Shown here one piece after another: positions 11,801 to 24,631 of a stretch of DNA of 64,000 bases. Both the position numbers and the translations under genes were made by a program. The notes beneath the pieces are model-generated. The model searched no databases, was not told the origin of the DNA, and saw nothing but the letters and a program-made list of their open reading frames with translations. Within the stretch, counting starts at the first letter, position 1. Each line of letters starts with the position of its first letter. This DNA comes from Earliella scabrosa (lineage: Eukaryota; Basidiomycota; Agaricomycetes; Polyporales; Polyporaceae), in contig JABYQQ010000022.1 in the NCBI GenBank assembly GCA_022605405.1, positions 62,001 through 126,000 on the forward strand, in the 5' to 3' direction.

Positions 11801-13125
11801 CACACACAAACAGGCTCCTCGTGCTCGTCTCGCAGCGCACCCAGCGCCCCGCCTCGCTCTCCCTCACCTCACCCCCACCCCCACCAAGCGCAGGCGAAGC
11901 AGCCGTGACGCGCCTCCTGCGCGCCCTACACGCGCCCCTCGCGACCCTCGCCCCGCGCCACGCCGCCGCCGCGCCCGCGCCGTCCTTCCTCTCAGCCGGG
12001 CTCCCGCGCGACCGCCGCGGCCGGATCGCGCAGAAGGCCGAGGGCGGGGGCGGGGCGCGCGGGAGGGAGCGGGAGAGGGAGAGGGAGAGGGAGAGGTGGA
12101 GGATGAATATGGATTGGGGGGACGAGGGCGAGGAGCGCTATGGGGAGTACGGGAATGGCAATGGCAATGGTGGGGGGAGGTATGGGGATGGCGAAGGGCG
12201 GTACGGGAATGGGTACGGGCATGGGGGAGGGGGAGGGTATGGAGGGAGGGGAGGAGGAGGAGGAGCAGGGAGCTATGGGGCGTATGGCGCGGCTGCGGAT
12301 TGGGAGGACGCGGAGGCGGACACGCCCCGGGTTGGGGTGACGTTTGCGGACCCGGGGAGGGAGAGGGATAAGGAGTTTTTGGAGAGCCTGAGGTGCGTTT
12401 GTCGTGCTGTCTTCCTGCGTCGAGGTGGAGGGGAGGGGGGGGGCTTGCGAGGGGATGGTGGATGTTGCGTGCAAAGGGTCGGTGTGGACGCGTCAAGAGA
12501 CGGAGACGCGCTGTGGCGCGTCTTGGCCCCCGGACTGTCATGCAAGTGTCGTTCCCCCGCATGAGTTGCTACGCCCGAGCCTAGGCACGCGCGGCGTAGC
12601 TCGTCCCACCGTCCCCACCGTCCTAGTCGCATTTTGGTTCCGTCTCACATTCTCCGCCGCTCGCACCCTACCTATCTCCCTCAGGCTCGCGATCGCACGT
12701 GCTGACGTTTGCGTGGGCGACACACAGGAGCCCAGACCCGGAGAGTTCGACGCGGATGAGCATGGGCGGGTGGGGTCTCGGCGCGGGACGGGAGGAGCAC
12801 GAGCTCGCGGAGGACGAGCTCGAGGACGACGAGGGGATGGATACTTGGGACCAGGCACAGGTGCGTGCGGTCATGCCTATTTCGGTCGGGCATTGCAAGC
12901 TAATGGATGTGTGTGTGTGCTTGCTTGGGCCCCGGTTGGTACCGAACGGCGAATTCGTGTTTCCCTTAGGCGTTGGTGGAACACCTCGTCGGGATCGGGG
13001 GCGCGAATTCGAATTCGAACGCGAAAGGGCCCACGCCGGGGTCGGTGGAGAGCGCGCAGGTGCAGCCTTTGCAGCAGCAGGGTCAGCAGCAGCAGAGACG
13101 GGGGCAACTGGAGGGGTATATGTGA
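8803..13125 (+). CDS. HbrB/Bit61-like TORC2 subunit
   Basis: HbrB-domain protein (yeast Bit61/Bit2, animal PRR5), a subunit of TOR complex 2 acting in polarity and plasma-membrane signalling. Proposed exons: 8803-9309, 10836-11068, 11126-11348, 11425-11687, 11814-12392, 12728-12860, 12970-13125; frame-consistent, 697 aa. The HbrB core is clear: YDSKLVSREMHRLGNL, then LHVLVLPLFN, ELWTFFWGQVLPYL, a TDPVLATL segment and ALVSFRDRVVLPLF. An Arg/Glu run and a Gly/Tyr-rich low-complexity region follow, and a Gln-rich tail ends the protein. The N-terminal exon is Ser/Pro-rich and disordered, as in relatives. The weakest points are the 1.5 kb first intron and the choice of first ATG; a shorter N-terminus starting near 9261 or 10836 is possible. 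Confidence 0.8.
9310..10835 (+). other. putative long first intron of the HbrB-like gene
   Basis: A good donor (AAG|GTGAGCC) and acceptor (CACGCACAG|GCG) keep the frame between a Ser/Pro-rich exon and the HbrB domain. The 1.5 kb between them has no convincing coding signal. It may instead be an intergenic or 5' leader region if the gene starts closer to the domain. Confidence 0.45.
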
Positions 13126-14844
13126 TTCTGTTATGGAGTTGTCTGGACTCTGTCGATTGGAATTTGGACTTGCAGCTTGCGCAGAGTTGTCCGTCTTGTT
13201 TTTCTTGAGCTTGATCGGTGTCTTGCCGCTTGTACATATGTATGTAGCTGTACTCGTTCGTTCGCTGTGCTGTCGACTGTACCTATTGTAGCCGCACTGA
13301 TCATGGGGGGCAAACCTGGCATAGGAGTTGAAATTCGAATCTTCGATGTGGTTCGCACGTATGCTACATATGTAGTGCGTATGCCGTCACTGCACAGGCG
13401 CCACCTGCGCATGCGCCGTAGCAAATATTCGGGAGTTCTCTCATCCTGAACTTGAACCACACCATCCCTGCTGGCTCGCCGCTCCATCGCCCTCTCTTGA
13501 ATCCTGAATCCTCCTTCCCGCGATTCCTCCGTCGCCGTCAAGACGCGATTGCAAGATCTGGGGTCTTGCGCTCATCGATCCCGTCTTGGTCGCATCCGGC
13601 TGCCCGCCCTTCAACCAGCTTCCAGGGTCTGATGGTGGCGCGGACTCGAGGTCGGACCGTGCCCTCCTCCAGCCTCCTCCCCCGCCGGCCCTCGTTCATG
13701 ACGCGCCTCAAGGCTTGATTGGCTGCGTTAGCTCGCCTCGGGGTTGGTCGGCGGGCGCGACGTCGCCCTCGCGGGCTGGATGAACGTCCGACATGGCATG
13801 CAACTCACGAATATTAATGGCGGAGCGAAGTCTGCCGCACGTTACATCCAGATTAAGAACGTATGAATCCACGGAGAGCGACGCCTCGCGGACGATCAGG
13901 GAACTTCAGGGAAGGGCGAACAAGGACGCCACGGTCCCCGGTGCCACCGACCTGTTCTGACGGTGGACACGTTGCCTTCGTCCGATCTCTCGAGATCTCC
14001 ACTGGCGACACGTCTTGCTGAATGCGAAACCTCGTCAACCCCCTCCTCCGAGGTCCGACACGGAGTCAGATAGTGCGGTGAGTGGACTGTGGACAAGGGG
14101 TGGCCATGGAAACGAGTCGTAGGTTCGAACTTCGAAGTGCAACGAACGCTGCGCCTTGCATAATTTCGTTAAAGCTGAGTCTGATGTAATGATAGCATGA
14201 CGTGCATCGGCCACTTCCTGGCTTGGTCTCCAAGTGAGCGTGAAGTATTGTTGCTCGCGATTGGGCGGGACCAATCACCAGCATGTCGGGGAGTGCCTGA
14301 CCATTGACCAATGAGACGGTCAGTCTCATGACATTCATAATCTCAGTCCACTCTTCATCCCGCCACAGCTGCTGAGTGCATGTGTTTTCATGCATTGAGT
14401 ACGGGCGGGTGGAGGGAAGGTATATTCTCTTTCCTGGTATGCCAGTATCTCTCATATTGCAACTCACGGCATGCGAGACCTTCTCGGCGCAGGGAAGCTC
14501 GCCAATTCGGGCATCCTGAGCCTGCTCTTAGGGAGACTTGCCGATGACGATCAATATCTCGTCAAGCGAGCCCTGGTGTGCGCGATCGGGTGCACCCTGC
14601 TTGCCTTCTCCTGGACTAACCATACTCGCGCAACATATATTCTACCAGAGTTTAGCTCCCGTTGCGCGGACATATCTCCTGCTCCTGCACCGCCGCTTCC
14701 GGAAGTTCCTCCCTCACTCCTGCCCATTCCTTCCTCCCCCAGCGTTGTCCTCCCTCTCTCGCAGCCGCAGCCACCACCATTCCCTGATTACCGACCTGTT
14801 AAGTGCACACACCTTACTATCTCATCGGGCATCTCTGCTGAACG
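13126..14844. other. intergenic region, nothing recognised
   Basis: Lies between the TORC2 gene and the second monooxygenase, both on the plus strand. Only short frames without motifs are present. The last few hundred bases should contain the promoter and 5' leader of the monooxygenase. Confidence 0.4.
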
Positions 14845-16984
14845 ATGGTACGTCGTCGTGAGCCGTGATATTATAACTCCTGCTAAGCTACTTCCCCCTG
14901 CCAATCCCTCCGCACGCCCATGCTCCAGTAGTCCATTCCAATAACCCCAAACTTCCTCCCCATCGACTTCGCTATCATCGGCGGCTCGATAACCGGCCTG
15001 TCCGTCGCGATCGCCCTCCGTCGCGTGGGCCACAAAGTCACCGTGTTTGAAATCACGAACCCGTTCGAGCCGGTACGCCTCCACATCGCTGCGCGCAACA
15101 GTCCACCTGTTGCTGTCGGTCCTCTCACCACGCGTGCTGCTCTCTCCAGACCGAGATCGACGCCGGCTGTCGGCTGCCGCCAAACTCGACCAAGATGTTC
15201 TACAGGTGGGGGATGGAGGAGCGGCTGCATGAGCGCGGGATCAAGTGCAAGGGCACCATGTTCGCGTCTTGTACGTATACATCTAGCATTTTCTCCCTCC
15301 TCTGAGCGCTCTCGAACGGGACTGATACACGAGCGGGTGGATGCTGCAGTCGACTCTGGCTCCGTTGTGGCGTCGCAAGACTGGGAAAGCGACGTCTTGG
15401 ACGAGACCGGCGGTGACTTTCTTCTCATCCACGTAAGTCGCTCCATTCCTCCTACCGGTCGCAGCTCATCAATCGCTCGCGATGGACTGATCACGGACCC
15501 GACTCTGCAGTACAGCGAGTTGCGGAGGACCCTCGCGGAGCGCGCGCAGGAGCTCGGCACCACGATCCGATACGGGCCTGACGCAAAAGTCGCGCACGCA
15601 ACACCAGGCGAGGACCGGCCTTCGGTGACGCTTGTCACGGGAGAGGTGGTGACCGCAGACGTCGTCGTCGGAGCAGACGGATACTTTCTCCCAGGGTTCG
15701 TGACGCGGACGATGATGATGGAGGCGCTGGAGCAGGAGGACGAGGGCAAAACGACAGGTCTCGCGATCTACAGGTTCGTCGTCCCTGAGTAACAGTTGGG
15801 GGTTGCGCGCCGCAGCTGGGGGATAACACGGGGCTCTTCGCAGTGCGGTGATCCCCGAGTCGGAGCTGGATAAGATGGAGGACAAGTTGTTCTTGGAGAC
15901 GATCCGGAGCTCGGTGCGTCGCGCGTGTGTTCTCCTTCATTTGCCCAGCCTCTGACCGCGCGCGCATCTCGCACACAGGGCAAGACGTTCGTATGGTTCG
16001 GCGGCACCGAGTGGGGAGCGCAGATATACCCAATGGTGAGTCTTCAGTCCCTACAGTCCTGCTTAGACATCATACAGAGCTGTGATTGCAGAAAGCCCCG
16101 AAGACCGGCGAGGCGCTGTTCAATATGTTCATTTTCGTTCCGCACGATTTCGAGTCCGACGAGTATGGCGCGGGCGTGCACATCGTCTCGGTCGAGAGCA
16201 TGCTCGAGACGATCAAGCGCGCTGACCCGCGGTGAGTGCGTCGACATCGGGCACCTGCACTGTGCGCTGACATGCGGCTAGGTTGAAGGAACTCGCTCGT
16301 CACGCACCGAAAGTCACTCTTGTGCCAGTATACGAGCCGCCAACGCTGAACGAGTGGGTGCATCCGGATGGCAGGATCATTTGCCTTGGAGATGGCGCGC
16401 ACCCTACCTTCGTGAGTGTCCAAACCTTCGATATCACTACCGGACCGCTTCGCGTCATCCCCCCTGCGTCTATTCGCAAACACTCACTCCCTCGCGTACC
16501 CGTCCAGACCGGCTCAACATACGTGTTCGGCATGTCCACGGGCGACGCCGCCGTCATCGGCCGTCTCTTCCGGCACCTGCACCGGCGCGAACAGATCGAC
16601 TCCTTCCTGAGCGCGGTGGAGGAGATCCGGAAGGACCGCGTCGACCGGGTCGTGCACAGCTCGCTCGGGAACATCTTCGCCGTCGCGCTCCCGCCGGCCC
16701 TCGCAGAGGCGCACGACCGGACGCTGCGCGAGCGCGGGGAGAAGGGGGAGCGGACCGCGGGGAACAGGCGCTCGCGGACGAGCGAGGAGATGATGATGGT
16801 CATCGAGAGCGTGTTCGGGTACGACCCCGAGGACGAGGCGGACGACTGGTGGGTCCAGTGGGGGCTGATGCAGGAGCGCGCGGCGCATTGGACGATCGTC
16901 GAGCAGGACCAGCCGGGCGCGCTGGTGGTCGAGGAGGAGCAGACTAGTGTCGCGGAGCAGACCGTTGTGGTTGTCGGGGCATAG
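14845..16984 (+). CDS. FAD-dependent monooxygenase, paralog 2
   Basis: Same family and exon plan as paralog 1. Exons: 14845-14847, 14932-15072, 15150-15270, 15350-15432, 15511-15773, 15844-15913, 15979-16035, 16092-16231, 16282-16411, 16508-16984; 494 aa. The Rossmann motif reads FAIIGGSITGLSVAIAL. The middle VVGADGY and the second FAD motif GDGAHP (Ala to Gly, Asp kept) are present. The C-terminal YDPEDEADDWW segment is intact. The first coding exon is the ATG alone and the intron ends CAGTAG just before TCCATTCC. First of three tandem copies on the plus strand. Substrate unknown; no partner enzyme of an obvious pathway is next to it. Confidence 0.92.
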
Positions 16985-18128
16985 TGCCAGTGGGTTTTGT
17001 CTCTGGGTTCCGATACCATGTGCGTGGGCGCGAGGTGTATCGCTCTTCTTGTTCGGTGTCGATCTCCTCCTGGCATAGTCTGGACCAAGACGCGACAGAT
17101 TTCTTGCGCTCGGGTCGGATAGCTTGTGGTTCCTGTGTGCCACCGTTTCCGACCCTCGCGCGCGCGACCTGGTAAGTACTAAGTATCTTCACCACCATGG
17201 CGGCCTGGTCGCGAGTTTGGTGGTGGTGCCGCGCGTTCCGATCCGCGCGGCTGCAAGGTACGCATTTGGGCGCTCACACTTTGGCGTCCTTTCGTTGACG
17301 TCTGCCGATTTGGTCAGTGAATTACGTTCAAGTTGTACGATTTGCTGACCTTGGTACTTCTTCAGCTCCCTCAGGTCAGCTGGTCTACAGAATCCACACC
17401 TTTTATACCGCCGCACTAGTACCAGACGAACCCGAAGCAATTACTCATCCGTAACTACACCACGGCGATCAAGGTTTGTGATCTATGATGTTGGTCAAGC
17501 TACCAGCGCGCAGACACGCGGGTGCGGTGAAGGATACCGAAAGGCTTAGGCTGGAGGATTGAATGGGACAGAAGGTGAGTGGTCTAGACCGGAAGCGGCA
17601 GTGATAGCGAGTCGTCAAGTGCCTGAATGTCTGTTTCCGCACAGAAGACTTATCCCCGGTTGTCCACTCCCTCAGGGGTCTCGTGCTGGCTACGTACCCT
17701 TCCCTCAAACACAAGCAATCTTGAATCGTCTCAAGACCAACAGGTGAAGCTGGACAAGAAGAACTACAGGTGATACAGTTGGCATCATATCGGCGCGATG
17801 CAGCAAGTAGTACCAGTAGGTTCAACTGGCCAGGCTGGAGGATGCAGCACCAAGGCAGCACCTTTGCGATCGATCTCGTCGGGAAATAGACGAGATCGAA
17901 GTGAGGTCGATAGAATGCAAGGGCTGCTCGGTCTAACCCTGTTTGCTACACCATAAGACTCTCGCACTCCTCGCCCATCAACCGCTCGCCCCGCCTCTCG
18001 CTGCTCCTCTCTAGCCTGCTCACAGATATTCACGTTGGTCTCGCTCACGAAAAGCTCATTCACGTCTCTTTCCTGTACTTGGACTCGTTCACGCCCAACT
18101 ACGAACTCACGACTTTAACAACGTCATC
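16985..18128. other. spacer between monooxygenase paralogs 2 and 3
   Basis: About 1.1 kb holding the terminator of one copy and the promoter of the next. No conserved protein or RNA gene is visible. Confidence 0.4.
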
Positions 18129-20282
18129 ATGGTACGTGCGGGTATTCATATCTCCCACTCTGCGGCGCATGCGCAGTCATGACGTACTGACGCATTCTTC
18201 GCTCCCTTGGCCTGCCCACCTACAGCGCACACCAGGTTTTCTGCCCATCGAGTTCGTCATCATCGGAGGCTCCCTCACCGGCCTCTCATGCGCCATCGCG
18301 CTCACCCGCGTCGGCCACAAAGTTACTGTTCTAGAACGGCACGACCCGGCCAAAGGGGTATGTTCGACTCTCTCACGTTCATCGCTTCTTGCCCTCGTCG
18401 TATCACATGTCAGCCGTTGATGCTGTCACCAGCAGACTCCCATTGACGGTGGATGCAGAGTCCCACCGAACGCGACCAAGATATGGTATCGGTGGGGCAT
18501 GGAGGAGCGCATCCGAAAGTGCGCGGTCAAGTCTACCGGCGCAGTGTTCGCTCAGTGTGCGTTGCTCAGTTCTCTGTCATGTTCTACGCGCGCCCGTGTC
18601 TCAATACGTGACTTTGCGTGCGTAGACCACTCTGGATCCGTCGTGGGCGAGCATGAGTGGGAGGAGGAGATCCTGGAGGAGACGGGTGGCGAGTTCGCGT
18701 TCATGCACGTACGTCACTGCCCAACAATCATCTTCGCCCCGCCCCGCCCCCGCGTCTCTTTCTCGCGCAACGTCGCGCGTCACGCGCGCGCCTCAACGCG
18801 TCATGCTGAATGCTCGCGAGCAGTACTCCGACATCCGCAGGATCCTCGCCGAGTGGGCGAGGGAACACGGCGCGACCCTGCGCTTCAATACCACTGTCGC
18901 AAGCGTGCATCCCGACCCTGATCGGCCCTCGGTTACGCTGGCGAACGGAGAGAAACTCGAATCGGACGTCGTCCTCGGCGCGGACGGCTGCGTCCTCCCG
19001 GGCTTTCTTACTCGAACGGCGGTCATGGAGGCGATCGAGCAGGAGGACGACACGACGCCGTCGGGTACGCAGGTGTTCCGGTGGGTGTCCCCGTTCGTTC
19101 ACTCGCGCGCGTGTCGACTTAAGAGTGTCGTGTGTTTCTGTAGCATCCTGATTCCTGAGGAGGATATGGAGCAGCTAGAGCACCTGAAGAGCGTCCGTGA
19201 TTCTGTGAGTGAGCTATGCGCCGCCGCGAGGCCTCCTTTGACCCCACGACAACCTCAGCGCAAAGTGTACATGTGGTTTGGGCCCGAGTATGGAGCGTTT
19301 GGCTACCCATTGGTAAGTCGACATGTGAGACCCTCCCCGCATGTAGTCGCTGAGCCACAACAGAACCCCATGAACGGAAAGCCCCTTTTCACCGTGTGGA
19401 TCTACACGCCACAGACGAAGGAAGAGCACGAGAAGGACGAGGGCTTGGGCGTGACGAAGCCCGACCGCCAGGTTCTTCTTGACATCCTCACCAAGAATCC
19501 CCCGGAACCCCGGTAAGGTCCCACAGCGCAGTTACATCTCAAGAATATCGTGCTGACTAGACGTGGTGCTCGCGAAGGTTGATGGAACTCGTGGAGCATG
19601 CGGCGGAGACAGTGTGCATCCCGATCATGAAGCAGTCCACACTGGAGGAGTGGATACATCCTGACGGGAGGGTGATGTGCATCGGGGAGGGCGTACACCC
19701 CATACCGGTGAGTCATCTATTCGACATACCTCTACTGCCAGAATCTCACAGGACTGACCTTGTCTCGTACTTGCCTTTCCTTCGTACTTCCCGTCACAAA
19801 CCGCGACACTGATATTCCAGATTGGTTCGACGTACGCCCTCGGGATGGCTGCCGGAGATGCAGCAGTCGTCGGACGCATTTTCTCGCACCTGCACCACCA
19901 TGACCAGATCGACCAGTTCCTCAGCGCAATCCAAGACATCCGCCAGCCGCGCGTCGCGCACGTCCTCAAGGCCGCGGCAGGCAACATCCTCGCGGTGTCG
20001 CTCCCGCCCGGGCTCGCGGAGAGGCACGACCAGCAGCTGCGGGAGCAGGAGGAGCGCGGGATCGAGAACTTGTCGATGACGAGCGGGCAGACGAGCGAGG
20101 AGATGATCGAGGTCGTCGAGAACATCTTCGCGTACGACCCCGAGGACGAGGCGGACGACTGGTGGGTCCAGTGGGGCTTGATGCAGGAGCGCGCGGCGAA
20201 GTGGACGATCACGGAGGAGGCACCGGTCGCGGTGGTCCTGAAGGAGGAGGTCGCGTTGGCGTCGAGCTCACCGGACGAGTAG
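18129..20282 (+). CDS. FAD-dependent monooxygenase, paralog 3
   Basis: Exons: 18129-18131, 18226-18357, 18436-18556, 18626-18708, 18824-19080, 19144-19204, 19259-19312, 19364-19512, 19578-19707, 19821-20282; 483 aa. The N-terminus reads FVIIGGSLTGLSCAIAL, the middle LGADG. The second FAD motif is the most altered of the four, GEGVHP in place of GDAAHP, so Asp is replaced by Glu and Ala-Ala by Gly-Val. The C-terminal YDPEDEADDWW block is kept. Intron positions and phases match paralog 2, with small exon-length differences. Reading frame is intact, so the gene is probably expressed, but cofactor geometry may differ from the others. Confidence 0.9.
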
Positions 20283-21595
20283 CGCGCTGTCACGATGGTG
20301 GGCTGGTGCATTCAGGGCCGTTGATATACCCTTGCTCACGTTGACGTGCAGATAGATGTATCCGGGTTCGTGCTCCAGCTATTCTTCTCTGTACATATAT
20401 GTATCCTGATACAGTGTACAGTACCCGGCGCCGCAGTACGTGATCCTTTTATACCCCCATCGTCGTGCCGCACGCAAAGATGCATGAAAATGCTGAGTCT
20501 AGTGATTCATGTATCATCGTTGTTGGGTGACTGATGTTGATGCAAGCGCGACAGATGCACGATGCATCTCGGACATGTCGGACCAGGCCGTAGTCGGGCG
20601 TCTGTTCTGGTGATCAGTTGTACGTGCACGATCTAGCGCCGATCTAACTCTTCCTGTAGTGCTTCTGCCATCCGTTTTGCTCACCTTCCATCTATGCTTC
20701 AGCTACTCAGCTAACACAGAAAGAACATATATGTAAAAGTGCACGACTACGCAGCTGGAGCGAGTTGCACTCTGATAGTGCGCCTCGTTCTGATGGACGG
20801 TTCGTGTGGCTTTCCTCCCTCGTGGTCGCAGCTCGACTAATAGCTTAGCCGTGTGTGCACAAGACGCCTCGAGTGAATCTGCTGGACATCGATGTCCCGG
20901 GTTTCACGATTGGAGCTGAAACTGGAGCGTGCGGAGCAGCCTGGAGGAGCATGAACCTCGATTTGACCTCGATGGTGCTTTGTGCTTACCCTCTTGGGCT
21001 ATGCGAGAGAAGACTGATGGACGAGGGTATCTGAAGAGAAGCGGACGATCTCACAAAGGCTAATCCCAGGCGTTGCTGATCCTGGGTGCCTGATGACCGC
21101 ACCGTCTCCGGGCCATGTCGGCCATGCCCTTTCTTGGAAGGCCACCACCGCCGCCGACGAGCCAATCCGTGTGCTGTGCCAATGCGCCTTCGTCGGCCAC
21201 CGACGGGTCGCAACCGTGGATCATCCGTTGCCCCCTCCCCTCCGGACCCTCCCCCAGCGCCGCATGAGTCCCGTAGCCATGCGCGAACGTCGGTCCACTT
21301 CCATGCCAGCTGCTACCTTTATGCTGCGCATGTACGGTGTAACCGACGGCCGAATATGTCCTTATGCACTGGAGGAGGAGTACAGACGGGGCGGAAGCAT
21401 CGAAGAAGAAGGATCTCTCGATCTGAGCTCGATCACAGACTAGCCTCCCCGCCCCTATATGACTGATGCCTGGCCTCGTTCATGCCCTCCTTTCCCACTT
21501 TCCCGAAACCTGGACCCTCACCTCTCTCCTTACCCCATTTGCCCATCCTGTCCGCTCACGTCCGTACTACGACCTCACGTCTCTCACGATCCGGA
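20283..21595. other. spacer between monooxygenase paralogs 3 and 4
   Basis: About 1.3 kb. Short frames only (the longest about 126 aa, without family motif). The part from about 21,450 on should be the promoter and leader of paralog 4. Confidence 0.4.
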
Positions 21596-23729
21596 ATGGT
21601 ATGTACTCCTGTGCATCTGTCATTCAGTGGTCTTGTTCTCATGGCCGTGCCTGCAGCGTATGCCCGACTTTTTGCCCATAGAATTTATCATCATAGGCGG
21701 AGGCGTAGCCGGCCTGACTTCCGCAATTGCCCTGAGCCGTGTAGGACACCGAGTGACCCTTCTAGAGGCTGACCCCACATTCAAAGAGGTGCGTTGCCGC
21801 ACACTCGTCTCCGATCTCACCGTGACGACCATCTGCATTCTTTAGACAAACCCAGCCGGCGGCTGTCGTATATCGCCCAATGCGACCAAGGTCCTGTATC
21901 GCTGGGGCATGGAGAAGCGCCTCCGAGATTGTGCGGTCAAGAATACAGGTACCCTCTTCGCAAACTGTGAGTATGCGAACGTCTCCCGCACCCGTTCCCC
22001 GTCGTAATCCAGCCGTTCCGATCCGCAGACAAGACCGGCTCCGTCGTCGGCCTGCACGAATGGGAAGAAGAGGTCCTGGAGGAGACCGGCGGCGACGTGC
22101 TTCTCTGCTATGTACGTCAACGCAGCCCGTTTCCCGCATCGTCGCTTACGCCAGCATGAACGCAATCCGCCTTCTTCCTCTCTCGCCTTGGCAACCGTAC
22201 CCGTCGCAGTACGCAGACTTCCGCCGCATACTGGCCGAGTCCGCCCAAGAGCACGGTGCGAAGCTCCTTACGAGCTCGCAGGTCGTTGGCATCCACTCGG
22301 ACGCGCAACGGCCCTACGTCGCGCTCGCGTCGGGTGAGGTGCTCAGCGCGGACGTGATCATCGGCGCGGACGGTGTGTTCACGCCAACGCCGCTCTGCCG
22401 CAAGGATTTCCTCCTGAAGAGCCGCAAAGAGGAGGTCGTGAGCGCCAAGCCTATGCAGCTCTTCCAGTGCGTTGCTGTCGGAATCTGGTGGTCGCGGATG
22501 CAGGCCCTGACGGTTCGTTGTGTCTCCATAGTGCGGTAATTCCCGAGGCTTCGGTCGAGAAGCTGAGTGACGTAGAGATGCTGCGCCATTTGAGGAAAAC
22601 GGTGCGTTGTTGTTCCTTCCCGTCTTTCTTTCCCGCTGACTTCCTCGCGTGCCTCCTTGTCTCTTAGGGCAAGGTCTTTTGCTGGTACGGACCCACGTAC
22701 GGCGCAATTGGTTTTCCGATAGTAAGTTCCCCCAACTCCGCCCCCTTTGGTCCTGTTCCTCATGCTCCTTCTAGAAGAAGCAACAAACCGGGGAACACTG
22801 CTTCACGGTATTCGTCTATGCCGACTCCGTCGGTGTGGTCGAGCCTGGTCAGGTCAGCATCGATGAGTTTGTCCAGTACCTGGGGGACTGTGATTCACGG
22901 TGCGCATTGCCATCTTGTGCATCGCTGGAGAATCTCTCAACGCTCGACTCATCAACAGACTTCTCTCTTTGGCGCGAGGTTCAGAGCACATCCTGCGCTT
23001 ACCGATGACCACCCGGCCGTTCTTGGAGGACTGGGCTGACCCGCATGGTCGGATACTCGTCATCGGCGACGCAGCACATCCCACTCCCGTGAGTCCGCAT
23101 GCTCCCGTACCCCCTCCATCCGCTCATCCACCCCCACCGTCGTGCCCCCCACCCCTCATCCCCATCCTCGTCCCCAGACAGGATCAATGTACTCCATCCC
23201 CCTCGCGGTCGGCGACGGCGCCGTCCTCGGCCGGCTCTTCTCGCACCTGCACACCAAAGAACAGATCCCGTCCTTCCTTCGCGCAGTGCAAGAGATCCGC
23301 GAGGAGCGCGTCGCGAGCGTGATCAACTCATGCGAGGGCAACACGTCCTCCCTCCCGCCCGGCGTCGCGGAGGCGCGCGCACAGCAGCTCCGCGAGCTCC
23401 AGCAGAGGGGCAGCCCCCGGCTCGGGAAGCTGGGTTCGGGCGCGGGCGAGCGCGCGAGCATGGAGCTCATCGAGGTCAGTCGTCCTTCACTGTGTGAGCC
23501 CCGTTCAAGTTCGAGTATTCTGATTGGTATGCATCCCTTCTCTTTCCCCCGTCCCCCTCCACAGACGATCGAGGGCGTGTTCGCGTACGACCCCGAGGAC
23601 GAGGCGGACAACTGGTGGGTCCAGTGGGGGCTCATGGAGGAGCGCGCCGCGCGGATATTCGACTCGACGCCGATCGTCGTCGACACGCACGACGTGCAGA
23701 CGTCGCATCGCAGCAGTCCCTCGCGCTAA
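21596..23729 (+). CDS. FAD-dependent monooxygenase, paralog 4
   Basis: Exons: 21596-21598, 21657-21788, 21846-21966, 22029-22111, 22210-22466, 22532-22601, 22668-22721, 22775-22899, 22959-23088, 23178-23474, 23565-23729; 478 aa. This copy has the most canonical motifs: FIIIGGGVAGLTSAIAL, IIGADG and GDAAHP. It differs from the other three by one extra intron (23475-23564), which splits the last exon just before the conserved YDPEDEADNWW segment. The segment around PMTTRPFLEDW is diverged from the paralogs but in frame. It lies about 900 bp from the left end of the transposon-like element. Confidence 0.91.
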
Positions 23730-24631
23730 ACCCCGCTCAGGCTGCCTCACTGCCTATATACCGCTTCCCCGTTGCGGTCTTCCTCTGGTGGATCGGCACG
23801 AATAATTGCGCATGGCCGTTTCTCCGTTCTTTCTCTCTCTTTCTCTCGCTCTCGCACACCTTTTAGACGCGAGCGAGCTCCTTGGGCTTGGGTGCCGGGC
23901 GTCGTCGAGACTCGACGCAAAGTCGGCTCGGCTGTACATGCTGTTGTTGTGGACTTGTAGTACCTATTTGCTCATAGTACCTCCGACTCGTCGGACACCC
24001 GTCTCGTGGACAGTGCTCCCCACGACCACACTCACGACTACTACCACGAATGTTGTATCCATCTCAACCGCGCACCACACTATCTGTACCAGCTACATAG
24101 TACATAGTACATACATACCTACGCAGCAATTCTCTCTCTCCTCTCGAGTCGCATCCATCACGTTGTCGTCGTATTCCGAACATCTACTCGTCGCAACGTA
24201 CCCGGACCGGCGATCCGCCCCCGCCCGTCCGCCAGGCACCAACTCCCGAAAGGCGTCGCCCGCGCCGATAGGGCCGTACGGTAGCCTCGTGGCTTTCGCT
24301 GGTAAGTAGTGGACCTCTACCACGACTTCGTCACGGCAGCCTGAGTAGCACTGCATATGTAATGGCGGAAAGCGAGTGATTGGAGGATAGGTTGAAACGA
24401 AGAAATACTACTACATAATACTCTGCTGACTGGCACGAATATCTGAGCGATTTTTGCATCGGACCGAAGCCAACTCGACCATCATTCGAGGGCACGTTCC
24501 GCGTGGAACGTCGGACCTCGGGAACGCCCTGGTGCGGTGATGGTGAATCCTCGAGGCGCAACTTGGCGGGCCCCGACGTCCTGGAACCTTCACCAGACTC
24601 GATTTGGGAGGCACGGTCCGTCCGCCGGAGT
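23730..24631. other. flank between monooxygenase 4 and the element
   Basis: About 900 bp up to the left terminal repeat. No gene is supported; it holds the 3' region of the monooxygenase and the left insertion flank (ends ...CGGAGT). Confidence 0.4.

Noticed and set aside
14471..14944. 157-aa plus-strand frame before monooxygenase 2
   Set aside because: Overlaps the leader, the ATG exon and the first intron of the monooxygenase; Pro/Ser-rich with no motif.
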